A DNA stretch of 64,000 nt from Candidatus Accumulibacter regalis (GCA_000585075.1 JEMY01000004.1:1-64000), one strand, 5' to 3'. Shown: positions 34,422 to 43,248, numbered from the stretch's first letter. Made by a program: numbers and translations. Notes: generated by a model not told the origin, from the sequence alone.

Positions 34422-34974
34422 CAGCGCGTATTTTTCCTTCACCGCTTTCGGAGAGTGAAAACAATCGTTTCCTTCGGGGAACCCCTGCGCAGATCTTCGA
34501 CGATCGGTGGCGCTGGATGGCCAGTTCCTTGAAATCCGCAGCCCACTCCTGGTTCGGTCGCTCGACTTTCCACTGGCCTGGAAAGACCTTAATTCTACAT
34601 CAGCATTGGCCAGCGACATCTCGGGGCGCCCGAGCCGAGTGATCAACGAAAGTGTCGATTTCTTTGCCATCAAGTCGCATGAACCCGCGCGGCAGCTGCT
34701 TCGCCGCGTGCCGGGGCACAGCAAGCTCAATGAAGATCAGGCCTTGGCAGGCGCGCCGGAACAAGTCGAGGTCGGCCGGCGTAAGACGTGCACCGCCCGG
34801 CCGTAATCATCGGCACCAACCGGGTCCTCGCCGACAGGGGGTGTCGGCGAATGACGCTTCGCCCGGCGCACGTCTGCTGGACCATGCCGGGCATTCGCAA
34901 CGCCAGCAGGCAGCGTTTCGTGCCCCATCCACTGCCCACCGAAACGGGTGTAAATGGATGTAGTATTGGGCTTC
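34422..34974. other. Gene-free stretch at the left edge of the accessory island
   Basis: These 553 bases separate the divergent HD-GYP and Fic genes. Short frames exist on both strands but none has a ribosome site or a recognisable product. A minus-strand TAGAAT (near 34591-34596) could be a -10 for the HD-GYP gene. I see no att-like repeat or integrase. Confidence 0.4.
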
Positions 34975-36045
34975 ATGATCCGCTCCGACACCGTCCAGAT
35001 CACTCCAGAAATCCTGAGCCTCATCGCGGAAATCGATGAGTTCAAGGGTGCGTGGCGCGCGCTCGGCAGCTTGGCGCCGGATCGGCTCTCGGCATTGCGG
35101 CGGGTGGCGACCATCGAAAGCATCGGCTCATCGACGCGCATCGAGGGCAGCCAGCTTTCGGACCGCGAGGTCGAACGTTTGCTCTCCCGGCTGCAGATCA
35201 AGCCGTTCACCACGCGCGATGAGCAGGAGGTCGCCGGCTACGCCGATGTGATGGAGCGAGTGCTCTCGTCCGGGCCGGACATTGCCCTGACCGAGAACCA
35301 CATCCAGCAGTTGCACCGCGACTTGCTGACGCACAGCGAGAAAGACGCGTGGCACCGTGGAAGCTACAAGACCTCCTCCAACAGCGTGGCGGCGTTCGAC
35401 GACGATGGCAGGCAACTCGGCGTCGTATTCGAAACGGCGACGCCCTTCGACACCCCTCGCCTGATGAGCGAACTGGTGACCTGGTTCAATTGCGAGCGCG
35501 CGGTCTCCGGAACACGCCGGCTACACCCCTTGTTGCTCATCGGCGTGTGGGGCGTGGTGTTCCTGGAGATCCATCCGTTCCAGGACGGCAACGGCCGCCT
35601 GAGCCGTGTGCTGACCACCCTGTTGTTGCTGCAGGCTGGCTATGCCTACGTCCCTTACAGCTCACTCGAAAGTGTCATCGAGCGAAGCAAGGAAGCCTAT
35701 TACCTCGCCTTGCGCCAGACGCAGGGGACCATTCGCAGCGAGACGCCCGACTGGCAGCCGTGGCTCGACTTCTTCCTGCGCGCCGTGGCCGAACAGATGC
35801 GGCGGCTCGGCCGCAAGATCGAACGCGAGAAGCTGGTGCTCGCCACCCTGCCCGAGCTGTCGCTGCAAATCGCCGAGTTCGCACGCGAGCATGGCCGCAT
35901 CACCATGGGCGACGCGATCAGGCTCACCGGCAGCAACCGCAACACGCTAAAGCAGCACTTTCGCGCGCTGGTGGGACACGGGCATTTGAGCCTCCATGGC
36001 AGCGGGCGCGGCGTCTGGTATGAGCTGAGGTGGGAGCTTCCATGA
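34975..36045 (+). CDS. Fic-domain protein (AMPylase type, class II)
   Basis: The 356-residue protein has the full Fic active-site loop HPFQDGNGRLSR starting at His200, which in known members transfers AMP or another nucleotide moiety to target proteins. An N-terminal inhibitory helix SSTRIEG places the autoinhibitory Glu at about residue 57, so activity is probably switched off at rest. A C-terminal winged-helix-like part (about 290-350, ITMGDAIRLTGSNRNTLKQHFRALV) suggests DNA binding. ATG 34975 is preferred to 34954. Its stop overlaps the start of the HsdR-like stub (ATGA), an arrangement known from type I restriction loci that carry Fic genes. Confidence 0.88.
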   Translation: MIRSDTVQITPEILSLIAEIDEFKGAWRALGSLAPDRLSALRRVATIESIGSSTRIEGSQLSDREVERLLSRLQIKPFTTRDEQEVAGYADVMERVLSSGPDIALTENHIQQLHRDLLTHSEKDAWHRGSYKTSSNSVAAFDDDGRQLGVVFETATPFDTPRLMSELVTWFNCERAVSGTRRLHPLLLIGVWGVVFLEIHPFQDGNGRLSRVLTTLLLLQAGYAYVPYSSLESVIERSKEAYYLALRQTQGTIRSETPDWQPWLDFFLRAVAEQMRRLGRKIEREKLVLATLPELSLQIAEFAREHGRITMGDAIRLTGSNRNTLKQHFRALVGHGHLSLHGSGRGVWYELRWELP

Positions 36046-36167
36046 TCGACATTCGTCCGCAGAGCAACTTCACACCGCTCAAGGAACTCGATGAGCAACT
36101 CGAGCGCTTGGGCTTACTGGCTGAGCGCTACTTTGCGGACGACCCGAAGACGAACCAGAGGCGCTAG
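36042..36167 (+). pseudogene. N-terminal stub of a type I restriction HsdR-like protein
   Basis: Only 41 codons remain: it starts IDIRPQSNFTPLKELDEQLERLG and ends LLAERYFADDPKTNQRR before a stop. From family knowledge, LGxLAERYFxxDPxT is the beginning of the N-terminal domain found in some HsdR/helicase proteins of type I restriction systems, which are about 1000 residues long. The frame is cut just where the family continues, so this appears to be the scar of a deletion. It overlaps the Fic stop by four bases. Confidence 0.55.
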
Positions 36168-36184
36168 CCTGAGGGGCTCCAGCA

Positions 36185-37150
36185 ATGAGCGACATCAAAC
36201 TCTTCCACGTGCAGTTAGGCAAAGCCACCGAACTGCAAGGCGATGCCTCGGATCTCGAAAGGCCACTGCAATCGCTGATCGAGGCCAACCTGGAAACGCT
36301 GCTTGGCATCCGCTTTCTGGCGACCGAATACTCCACCGGCAAGACGCACGCCGGCCGCATCGACTCGCTGGGCCTGGACGAGAACGATTGCCCAGTGATT
36401 CTCGAATACAAGCGCTCGGTTGGCGAAAACGTCATCAATCAGGGCTTGTTCTACCTCGACTGGTTGATGGACCACCAGGCCGAGTTCAAGCTGCTGGCGA
36501 TGGACAAGCTGGGCAAGCCAGCCGCCGACCGCATCGACTGGACTGCTCCCCGGCTGGTGTGCATCGCAGCAGACTTCACCAAGTACGACGGGCACGCGGT
36601 GCAGCAGATCAACCGCAATATCGAGCTGATTCGCTACCGTCGCTTTGGCGAGGAACTGTTGCTGTTGGAGCTGGCCAACGCCACCAGCGCAAACAACAGC
36701 CATGGCACCGCCATTAAGTCCGTCAAAGGACCCAAGGCGAAGGTGGTTGCAGCAAAATCGACCTCCGGTGACAGGGCGTTTGCCGACTGGCTGCCGCTGC
36801 TGCCGCCGCACCTCACGAACTTGCTCACATCACTGGAAGACTATGTCGTTTCGCTGGGTGACGACGTGCAGCGCAAGGAATTGAAGCTCTACCTGGCATT
36901 CAAGCGCTTGAAGAACTTCGCAACCGTGGTGGCGCAAAAGAACCGCCTATTGCTCTACCTGCACCTGAACCCCGAAAAGCTTTCGCTGCTTCCAGCTAAC
37001 GGCCGCGATGTGGGTCAGCAAGGACATTGGGGCACGGGCGACCTGGAGCTGTCGCTCACCAGTCAGGCCGACCTGGACACGGCGAAGCCGCTGATCCTGA
37101 TGTCTTACGAAGGCAGAGGGGCGGCGGGCACACATGCTACTGCCAGTTAA
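36185..37150 (+). CDS. DUF5655 protein with a PD-(D/E)XK nuclease-like N-terminus
   Basis: The 321-residue protein starts with a region resembling the NucS/DUF91 nuclease fold: AGRIDSLGLDENDCPVILEYKRS supplies the D ... E-x-K catalytic pattern at about residues 58-80. The C-terminal part (about 200-315, DDVQRKELKLYLAFKRLKNFATVVAQKNRLLLYLHL) looks like the DUF5655 domain. Proteins of this build are found in defence neighbourhoods, but their activity is not well established. It starts 17 bases after the HsdR stub, perhaps because a deletion joined them. Confidence 0.7.
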   Translation: MSDIKLFHVQLGKATELQGDASDLERPLQSLIEANLETLLGIRFLATEYSTGKTHAGRIDSLGLDENDCPVILEYKRSVGENVINQGLFYLDWLMDHQAEFKLLAMDKLGKPAADRIDWTAPRLVCIAADFTKYDGHAVQQINRNIELIRYRRFGEELLLLELANATSANNSHGTAIKSVKGPKAKVVAAKSTSGDRAFADWLPLLPPHLTNLLTSLEDYVVSLGDDVQRKELKLYLAFKRLKNFATVVAQKNRLLLYLHLNPEKLSLLPANGRDVGQQGHWGTGDLELSLTSQADLDTAKPLILMSYEGRGAAGTHATAS

Positions 37151-37286
37151 TAGGCGACCTTCATTCATCAACCTATTGGAACTTTCAGGTTTCGGTATCG
37201 GCTCGCAAGCTGGATACGAAAGCGCTCACGGCGAGTACCTCACCAGTCTGCTGGTAGTGCAAGCGTGGGACGAGGCCTCAAAATGA
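37134..37286 (+). CDS. Small open frame of unknown nature
   Basis: A 50-codon frame (MLLPVNRRPSFINLLEL ... VVQAWDEASK) overlaps the end of the DUF5655 gene and fills the gap before the ATPase gene. There is no clear ribosome site. It may be a fragment of a lost gene. Confidence 0.25.
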   Translation: MLLPVNRRPSFINLLELSGFGIGSQAGYESAHGEYLTSLLVVQAWDEASK

Positions 37287-37308
37287 CGATTCCCATGGAG
37301 ATCGCGGC

Positions 37309-38706
37309 ATGCTGACCGAGCTACACATCAAGAATTTCAAGGCCTGGCAGGATACAGGACCGATTCGGCTTGCGCCATTGACAGTGATCTTTGGCGCCAA
37401 TAGCTCTGGCAAATCCAGCCTCGGTCAACTGGTGATCGCCTTGAAACAGACCGTTCAGTTAGCTGATCGAAAGCGCGCCCTTCACCTGGGCGACGAAAAC
37501 TCGCTGATCGATCTTGGCACCTTTGCCGACTGTCTTTTTGCCCATGATCTGAAGCAGTTGCTCGAGTTCTCCCTGCGCTGGCGTCTACCTTCGGCACTGA
37601 CCGTGAAGAATTCCCTGGATCCTGCGAAATCCTACCATGGCGACGAACTTCGGCTGTCAAGCACATTACGCGCCGATAAAGCCGAACAACCACAAACGAT
37701 CGCCTTCAGGTACGAACTGTTCGATGGGGAGAACGAGGTTCTCGCAGTCGGGCATCATGCTCGCGGCACCTCTCAGGCAAAACTCGAATGTGCCCCTTTG
37801 AAGCTGGTGCGAGCGGTCGGGCGCGGTTGGCCCGTAGAGCCGCCGGAAAAGTTCTACCGCTTCGCCGACCGTACACTGCTGCGCTACCAGAATGCGGACT
37901 TTCTTGCCGACTTTGCACTACAGACCGAGAGCATCCTGGAGCGAATGTATTTCCTCGGACCGCTGCGTCGACCCGCGCGCCGCGTCTATCAATGGTCGGG
38001 CGACACCCTCCCGGATGTCGGCGCGCAGGGCGAATACGCCATCCCTGCCCTGTTGGCAGCAACAGCGCAGGAACGCAAGCTCACTCGAGGACACCGGCAG
38101 CGCGTTCTGCGATTCGACGAGTTCATCGCGCGCTGGCTGGCCGATCTGGGAGTTATCCACAGCTTTACCGTTCAAGCGGTCGCCAAGGGCCGCAAGGAAT
38201 ACGAGGTCCTTGTAAGGACTCATCCGAAATCGCATCAGGTCAGGTTGACCGACGTGGGCTTCGGTGTCTCACAGGTTTTGCCGGCACTGGTGCAGGCGTT
38301 CTATGCCCCTCCTGGGTCGACAGTCTGGATGGAGCAACCCGAGATTCACTTGCACCCTCAGGCCCAGTCCAACCTGGCCGACGTGTTCATCAGCGCAGTG
38401 AAGTCTTACGAGGGCAGCGTCCCGCGCAACATGCAGCCGATCGTCGAAACGCATTCCGAACACTTTCTTGCGCGCCTCCAACGGCGTGTGGCCGAAGAAC
38501 AGATCAGCGCCGACGATGTGGCGATCTATTTCGTCAAGCGCGACGGCGCTGCGGCCCAGATGGACGCGCTGAAGCTGAACATATTCGGTGAGATCGAGAA
38601 CTGGCCCGATAACTTCTTCGGGGACGAGATGGGTGATATCGCAGCCCGCACAATGGCCGCATTAAGGCGCCAGGCCGCAACCCACAAGAATGGGGAACGC
38701 GGGTGA
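37309..38706 (+). CDS. AAA ATPase, OLD/RloA-like (DUF3696 type)
   Basis: The 465-residue ABC/SMC-type ATPase has Walker A IFGANSSGKSSLG (about residues 25-37), a signature-like region LTDVGFGVSQVLPALVQAF, Walker B WMEQPEIHLHPQAQ and the switch His in VETHSEHFLARLQRRVAE. The tail resembles DUF3696. There is no TOPRIM nuclease domain, unlike OLD proteins. Such ATPases act as sensors paired with a separate nuclease in several defence systems. The next gene (PIN-like) overlaps it by four bases (GTGA) and the RNA ligase follows in the same way, so the three are translationally coupled. All ATPase motifs are intact. Confidence 0.85.
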   Translation: MLTELHIKNFKAWQDTGPIRLAPLTVIFGANSSGKSSLGQLVIALKQTVQLADRKRALHLGDENSLIDLGTFADCLFAHDLKQLLEFSLRWRLPSALTVKNSLDPAKSYHGDELRLSSTLRADKAEQPQTIAFRYELFDGENEVLAVGHHARGTSQAKLECAPLKLVRAVGRGWPVEPPEKFYRFADRTLLRYQNADFLADFALQTESILERMYFLGPLRRPARRVYQWSGDTLPDVGAQGEYAIPALLAATAQERKLTRGHRQRVLRFDEFIARWLADLGVIHSFTVQAVAKGRKEYEVLVRTHPKSHQVRLTDVGFGVSQVLPALVQAFYAPPGSTVWMEQPEIHLHPQAQSNLADVFISAVKSYEGSVPRNMQPIVETHSEHFLARLQRRVAEEQISADDVAIYFVKRDGAAAQMDALKLNIFGEIENWPDNFFGDEMGDIAARTMAALRRQAATHKNGERG

Positions 38707-39242
38707 ACGCCGTAGTGATTGGTACCAACGTGTTGCTGGTCACCAATGGTAGTCATCCCGACGTTTCCGCAGCCTGCCGTAGCGAGTGCGTGACCCGGCT
38801 AGCGGCACGCATGAAAGGGGGCGAAGTGGTGATCGACGATGCCTACCGCATCCTGCGCGAGTACCAGAAAAAGACGCAACCCAACCAGCCCAAGGGTGCC
38901 GGTGACGTATTCCTCAAGTGGTTGCTGCAAAATGCCGCCAATCCGAAGCGCGTGCATCGGGTCGCACTCACCGAAAACCCGCCCGAAGAGTTCCAGGAGT
39001 TTCCCGACGCGAGGCTGCAGCGACATTTCGACGCCAGCGATCGCAAGTTCGCAGCCGTGACCCACGCGCACCCGGACAAACCTCCGATCTGGCAAGCGGC
39101 TGACTGCAAGTGGCTGGCGTGGTGGCCGCAACTTCAGGCCTGCGGTGTCAAGGTAGAGTTCCTCTGCCCATTGGACGTGCAACAGGTCTACGCGGCAAAA
39201 TTCCCTAACCGGGAAGCGCCGGGCCTGCCAGACGGCGCATGA
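38703..39242 (+). CDS. PIN-like nuclease domain protein
   Basis: The 179-residue protein looks like a PIN-fold ribonuclease. The first strand is VVIGTNVLLVTNG, followed by VIDDAYRILREYQ with the second acidic residue, DASDRKFAAVTHAH with the third, and QAADCKWLAWWPQL with the fourth. The first catalytic Asp expected in the strand (D-T-N-V) is Gly7, so activity may be lost or altered. It starts with GTG inside the ATPase stop and its own stop overlaps the RNA ligase start. By position it would be the effector, with the ATPase as sensor. Confidence 0.65.
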   Translation: MNAVVIGTNVLLVTNGSHPDVSAACRSECVTRLAARMKGGEVVIDDAYRILREYQKKTQPNQPKGAGDVFLKWLLQNAANPKRVHRVALTENPPEEFQEFPDARLQRHFDASDRKFAAVTHAHPDKPPIWQAADCKWLAWWPQLQACGVKVEFLCPLDVQQVYAAKFPNREAPGLPDGA

Positions 39243-39925
39243 CCAACTTCTTCCGCTTTCCCCACACCCCGCATCTCGCCTGGCTGGGCACCGGTGAGCC
39301 GCGTGATGACAAGGTGTTGTCAGCGGCCGAGGCGAGGGCACTGCTCGATGCCACGGTCGTGGTCGAGGAAAAACTTGATGGTGCCAACCTGGGCCTCTCG
39401 GTCGGGCCTGACGGGCGGGTGCGCGCACAGAACCGCGGTCAGTACCTGCAACCACCGTTTGGCGGCCAATTCGCCCGCTTGAACGGGTGGCTAACAGCCC
39501 ACGAAGGCGCCTTGTTTGACGCCCTGGATACGCACCTAATTGCGTTTGGTGAATGGTGTACAGCGAGGCATTCGCTGGAGTACACCGCCCTGCCCGACTG
39601 GTGGCTGGTGTTCGATGTCTACGACCGCCGTGAGGGCCGCTTCTGGTGCACTCGCCGCCGTGACGAGTGGGCGCACGATCTCGGCCTGACAACAACACCC
39701 GCACTGTTGCGCGGTCAGACCGACCTGGCAACTTTGAAAGACACGCTGAACGAGCATCGCAGCCGCTACCGCGACGGGCCCATGGAGGGTGTGGTGATCC
39801 GCGTTGACGACGAGCACTGGTTACACCAGCGCGCCAAACTGGTCCGACCTGATTTTACACAGCAGATCGACCAGCACTGGCGCCGTAACGCACTGGTCTG
39901 GAATCACCTCGAACCGACGACATGA
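39239..39925 (+). CDS. ATP-dependent RNA ligase family protein
   Basis: The 228-residue protein has the nucleotidyltransferase-ligase motifs: VEEKLDGANLGLS (motif I, nucleophile Lys45), FGEWCTARHSLEY and WWLVFDVYDR (motif III region), EGVVIRVDDEHW (motif IV), and RAKLVRPDF (motif V). This matches the RNA_ligase (Rnl2-like) family; it is short, with no extra domain. RNA ligases seal tRNA or other RNA breaks. Being coupled by ATGA overlap to a PIN-like nuclease, it may repair or counteract RNA cleavage by that protein. Confidence 0.85.
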   Translation: MTNFFRFPHTPHLAWLGTGEPRDDKVLSAAEARALLDATVVVEEKLDGANLGLSVGPDGRVRAQNRGQYLQPPFGGQFARLNGWLTAHEGALFDALDTHLIAFGEWCTARHSLEYTALPDWWLVFDVYDRREGRFWCTRRRDEWAHDLGLTTTPALLRGQTDLATLKDTLNEHRSRYRDGPMEGVVIRVDDEHWLHQRAKLVRPDFTQQIDQHWRRNALVWNHLEPTT

Positions 39926-39944
39926 GCGACGTCGACGACCCGAG

Positions 39945-40325
39945 ATGAGACCACTGGACCGCACCCGCATCGAGAAGGCCGCCGACTGCGGTTTCGACCT
40001 CCCGCCGGCACTGCGAGAAAGCGGCTTGCTCCTTGCATCAACAAGGTTTCCCGAAACCGTCGAGGTACGCGTGACGAGCGGCACGCGTTTCGAGCTGAGT
40101 GTGAGCGATGCGAGCTTGCTGGAAGCCCTGCCGCTTGCACAAAATGGCTGGAAGCTCGCAGAAGGAATCCCGGCGCTGTACGCAGTGCTCGAACGGGCCG
40201 CAGCGACTGCTCGAACCATGCCAGATCGCGTCGCGGCACAGTTCCATCTGGCGACGAAGTCGATGCCGCGCTCGACGGAAGCCGAGCGCATGGCGCTTCA
40301 TCGTTCAGCGGTGTTAAGGCCGTGA
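39945..40325 (+). pseudogene. N-terminal part of an HNH endonuclease, catalytic domain missing
   Basis: The 126-codon frame (MRPLDRTRIEKAADCGFDLPPALRESG ...) resembles the N-terminal region of HNH_2-type restriction-like endonucleases. In such proteins the segment PRSTEAER is followed by a V-G-Q-x-x-F/Y-R stretch and then the HNH core. Here it continues HRSAVLRP and stops, with no HNH residues. This is family knowledge from memory. It lies between the RNA ligase and the second Fic gene, 19 bases after the former. Confidence 0.5.
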
Positions 40326-40378
40326 AAAGAAGGCGATCTTGTGCATAGAACCCGAATCAACGCAACGGAAAACCAGTC

Positions 40379-41428
40379 ATGAACACCCTCTGCCTCTTCG
40401 CCGCAGGCACCCTCCCCGTCCACCCCGCAGCGGCGTGGTATCTCGCCGACCTCGGAGAGTTTCGCGGCAAACAGGAGCTATATACTCGCCAATCGCCGCA
40501 GCGATTGAAGGCCTTGCGCGAACACGCGCTGATCGAAAGCGCGCTAGCGAGCAACCGCATCGAGGGGGTGTCGATCGAAGCGGCGCGGGTACGCGATGTG
40601 TTGGTGACGGCCCGACCCTTGTTTCGCGACCGCGACGAGGAGGAAGTACGCGGCTATCGCGATGCCCTGTCCTGGATACATCAGGCAGCACCCCGCATTG
40701 ACGGGGCTACGGTGCAGCGCCTGCACGCTCTGGCGCGTGGCGAGATCTGGGACGCAGGGCGCTACAAGGAAAGGGACGCCGACATCATCGAACGTTATCC
40801 GGATGGTCGCGAACGGGTGCGCTTTCGCACCGTGGCGGCGGCGGAAACAGCTGCCCGCATGGCGGCGCTGCTGACCGCCTGGCACGCTTGCCGGGAGGAA
40901 AGCTGGGTGCATCCGCTGATCGCGCTGGCGGCGTTCAATCTGGATTTCCTGTGCATTCATCCGTTCCGCGACGGCAATGGCCGCGTATCGCGCCTGCTGT
41001 GCCTGCTGCAAAGCTATCAACTGGGCTACGAAGTGGGGCGCTACATCAGCCTGGAACGTCTCATCGAGCAAAACAAGGACCGGTACTACGAGACCCTCGA
41101 GCAAAGTTCGCAGGGCTGGCATGAAGGCAGGCACGACCCGTGGCCATACATCAACTACCTGCTATCGATCCTGAAGACGGCTTATCGCGAGTTTGCCGAG
41201 CGCGTCGGCGAAACGAAAGCGCCGCGCGGCGCCAAGCGAGATCAGGTGCTGGCCGGGATTGAGCGCCTCGCCACCGAGGCCGGCGATTTCTCGATCAGCG
41301 CACTGAAACAAAGCTGTCCGGGCGTCGGCCGCGACATGGTGCGCCGGGTTCTTCGCGAGCAGCAGGCGGCGGGCGTAGTCGAGTGCAAGGGACGCGGTCC
41401 TGGGGCAAGCTGGGCGAAGAAGAGGTAA
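40379..41428 (+). CDS. Second Fic-domain protein
   Basis: The 349-residue Fic protein has the active-site loop HPFRDGNGRVSR starting at His194 and the N-terminal inhibitory segment SNRIEG with Glu at about residue 62. It is only distantly similar to the Fic protein at 34975, so it is not a tandem duplicate. The C-terminal third (FSISALKQSCPGVGRDMVRRVLREQQAAGVV) looks like a winged helix. ATG 40379 gives a complete N-terminus. It closes the accessory island; the formate dehydrogenase operon follows after 119 bases. Confidence 0.88.
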   Translation: MNTLCLFAAGTLPVHPAAAWYLADLGEFRGKQELYTRQSPQRLKALREHALIESALASNRIEGVSIEAARVRDVLVTARPLFRDRDEEEVRGYRDALSWIHQAAPRIDGATVQRLHALARGEIWDAGRYKERDADIIERYPDGRERVRFRTVAAAETAARMAALLTAWHACREESWVHPLIALAAFNLDFLCIHPFRDGNGRVSRLLCLLQSYQLGYEVGRYISLERLIEQNKDRYYETLEQSSQGWHEGRHDPWPYINYLLSILKTAYREFAERVGETKAPRGAKRDQVLAGIERLATEAGDFSISALKQSCPGVGRDMVRRVLREQQAAGVVECKGRGPGASWAKKR

Positions 41429-41547
41429 TTGCCCTCAAATAGGGGTAATAGAGAGGGTACTAACGGTCCTGACGTCGATGATCGGTAGTGTGTCGACAAT
41501 CGGTGAGCGTTTGTTAGCATGGCCACTTCGAATCGGGAAAGCCGCGC

Positions 41548-43248
41548 ATGCACAGCAGCGAGCAGCCTGCAACAGGACGACGCAAGGGACGCGGGCAGCG
41601 CCGCGGACGGCGCGTCGACGCCGCCACGCGGGACGCCGTCGCCGGACTTCTCGCCGACTTGCCGCTGCGCCGCGACCTCTTGATTGAACACCTGCACCGA
41701 CTTCAGGATACGCGCGGCTGTCTGCGTGCCGGTGACCTGTTGGCGCTGGCTGATCTGCTGCGCATCGGTGTCGCCGAGGTCTACGAGACGGCGACGTTCT
41801 ACGCCCACTTCGACATCCGCGAGGACGAGGAGCCGGCGCCGGCGCTCGCCGTCCGGGTCTGCGACGGCCTCAGCTGCCGACTACAGGGAGCGCTGCAACT
41901 CGATTCGGCCTTGCGTGCGCGTCTGCCGCCGGCCGACGCCAGAGTCTTGCGCGCACCGTGCATGGGCCGTTGCGACCTGGCGCCGGTGGTGCAGGTCGGC
42001 AAGCGCCACGCCGACCGTGCCAGCGCCGCCGACGTGCTGGCGCTGATCGATGAGGGTGCATTCACGCCCCTGCCGCTCGTCGGCGAGAGCCTGGATGCCT
42101 ACCGCGCACGCGGCGGCTACCGGCAACTGCAGGCGCTGCGCGACGGTGCCTTGCCGGTCGAAACGGTATTCGCCGAACTCGAGGCGGCCGGGCTGCGCGG
42201 CATGGGCGGCGCCGGTTTCCCGACCGCGCGCAAGTGGCGACTGGTGCGCGCCGCGCCGGCGCCGCGCTACCTGGTCTGCAACGCCGACGAGGGCGAGCCG
42301 GGCACCTTCAAGGATCGCGTGATTCTCGAGGAGCAAACGCACCCGTTCCTTGACGGCCTGCTGCTGGCGGCGGCCTGCATCGACGCCGACCGCTGCTGGA
42401 TCTACCTGCGCGACGAGTACCCTGCTGCGCACGCGCTGCTGCGCCGCGAGATCGCCGCGCTCGAAGCGGCGCAGCTCGTCGAGCCGGGCTTCATCGACTT
42501 GCGGCGCGGTGCCGGCGCCTACATCTGCGGCGAGGAATCGGCGCTGATCGAGTCGATCGAGGGCAAGCGCGGCTACCCGCGACAACGCCCGCCCTACGTC
42601 GCCGAAGCGGGGCTGTTCGGACGCCCGACGCTGGTCAACAACGTCGAGACGCTGGCGCTGGTGCCGACCATTCTCGCCGCCGGCGGTGCGCGCTTCGGGG
42701 CACTGGGCGGCGAGGGCTTTGCCGGCCTGCGCAGCTACTCGGTCTCCGGTCGGGTGCGCGAACCGGGCGTCAAGCAGGCACCGGCGGGAATCAGCACGCG
42801 CCAGCTGATTGACGATTACTGCGGCGGCATGGCCGAGGGGCATCAGCTGCTGGCCTACCTGCCTGGCGGTGCCTCGGGCGGGATTCTGCCGGCGAGCCTG
42901 GCCGACCTGCCGCTGCACTTCGGCGAACTTGAGAAACACGGCGCGCTGATAGGATCGGCGGCGCTGATCGTGCTTTCCGACCGCGACGACCTGCGCGCCG
43001 CGGTGCAGGCGCTGCTCGAATTCTTCGCCGACGAGAGTTGCGGCCAGTGCACGCCGTGCCGAATCGGCACCGAGAAGATGCTGGCGCTGTTCGAAGCGCC
43101 CGAACTCGACGTCAGCCTGCTCAACGAGCTGGCCGCGCTGATGCGCGATGCATCGATCTGCGGGCTCGGCCAGGCGGCGCCCAATCCGCTGACCACGGCG
43201 CTGCAGTATTTCCCGCAACACCAGCTGGCAAGGAAGCGCGATGAGTGA
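41548..43248 (+). CDS. Formate dehydrogenase NAD-binding subunit, NuoE-NuoF fusion (FdsG+FdsB-like)
   Basis: The 566-residue protein joins two subunits. Residues about 25-170 form a NuoE/FdsG thioredoxin-like 2Fe-2S domain with cysteines in CDGLSC and APCMGRC. Residues about 190-560 form the NuoF/FdsB part: FMN site GLRGMGGAGFPTARKW, NADH site GAGAYICGEESALIESIEGKRGYPR and a 4Fe-4S site SCGQCTPCR plus the later Cys in ASICGLG. It passes electrons from the formate-oxidising subunit to NAD+. It overlaps the next gene by eight bases. The N-terminal 22 residues are Arg/Gly-rich. Confidence 0.9.
   Translation: MHSSEQPATGRRKGRGQRRGRRVDAATRDAVAGLLADLPLRRDLLIEHLHRLQDTRGCLRAGDLLALADLLRIGVAEVYETATFYAHFDIREDEEPAPALAVRVCDGLSCRLQGALQLDSALRARLPPADARVLRAPCMGRCDLAPVVQVGKRHADRASAADVLALIDEGAFTPLPLVGESLDAYRARGGYRQLQALRDGALPVETVFAELEAAGLRGMGGAGFPTARKWRLVRAAPAPRYLVCNADEGEPGTFKDRVILEEQTHPFLDGLLLAAACIDADRCWIYLRDEYPAAHALLRREIAALEAAQLVEPGFIDLRRGAGAYICGEESALIESIEGKRGYPRQRPPYVAEAGLFGRPTLVNNVETLALVPTILAAGGARFGALGGEGFAGLRSYSVSGRVREPGVKQAPAGISTRQLIDDYCGGMAEGHQLLAYLPGGASGGILPASLADLPLHFGELEKHGALIGSAALIVLSDRDDLRAAVQALLEFFADESCGQCTPCRIGTEKMLALFEAPELDVSLLNELAALMRDASICGLGQAAPNPLTTALQYFPQHQLARKRDE

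Noticed and set aside
34422-34974. Island border as a possible integration site
   Set aside because: No tRNA gene, integrase or matching direct repeats were found at either end of the island.
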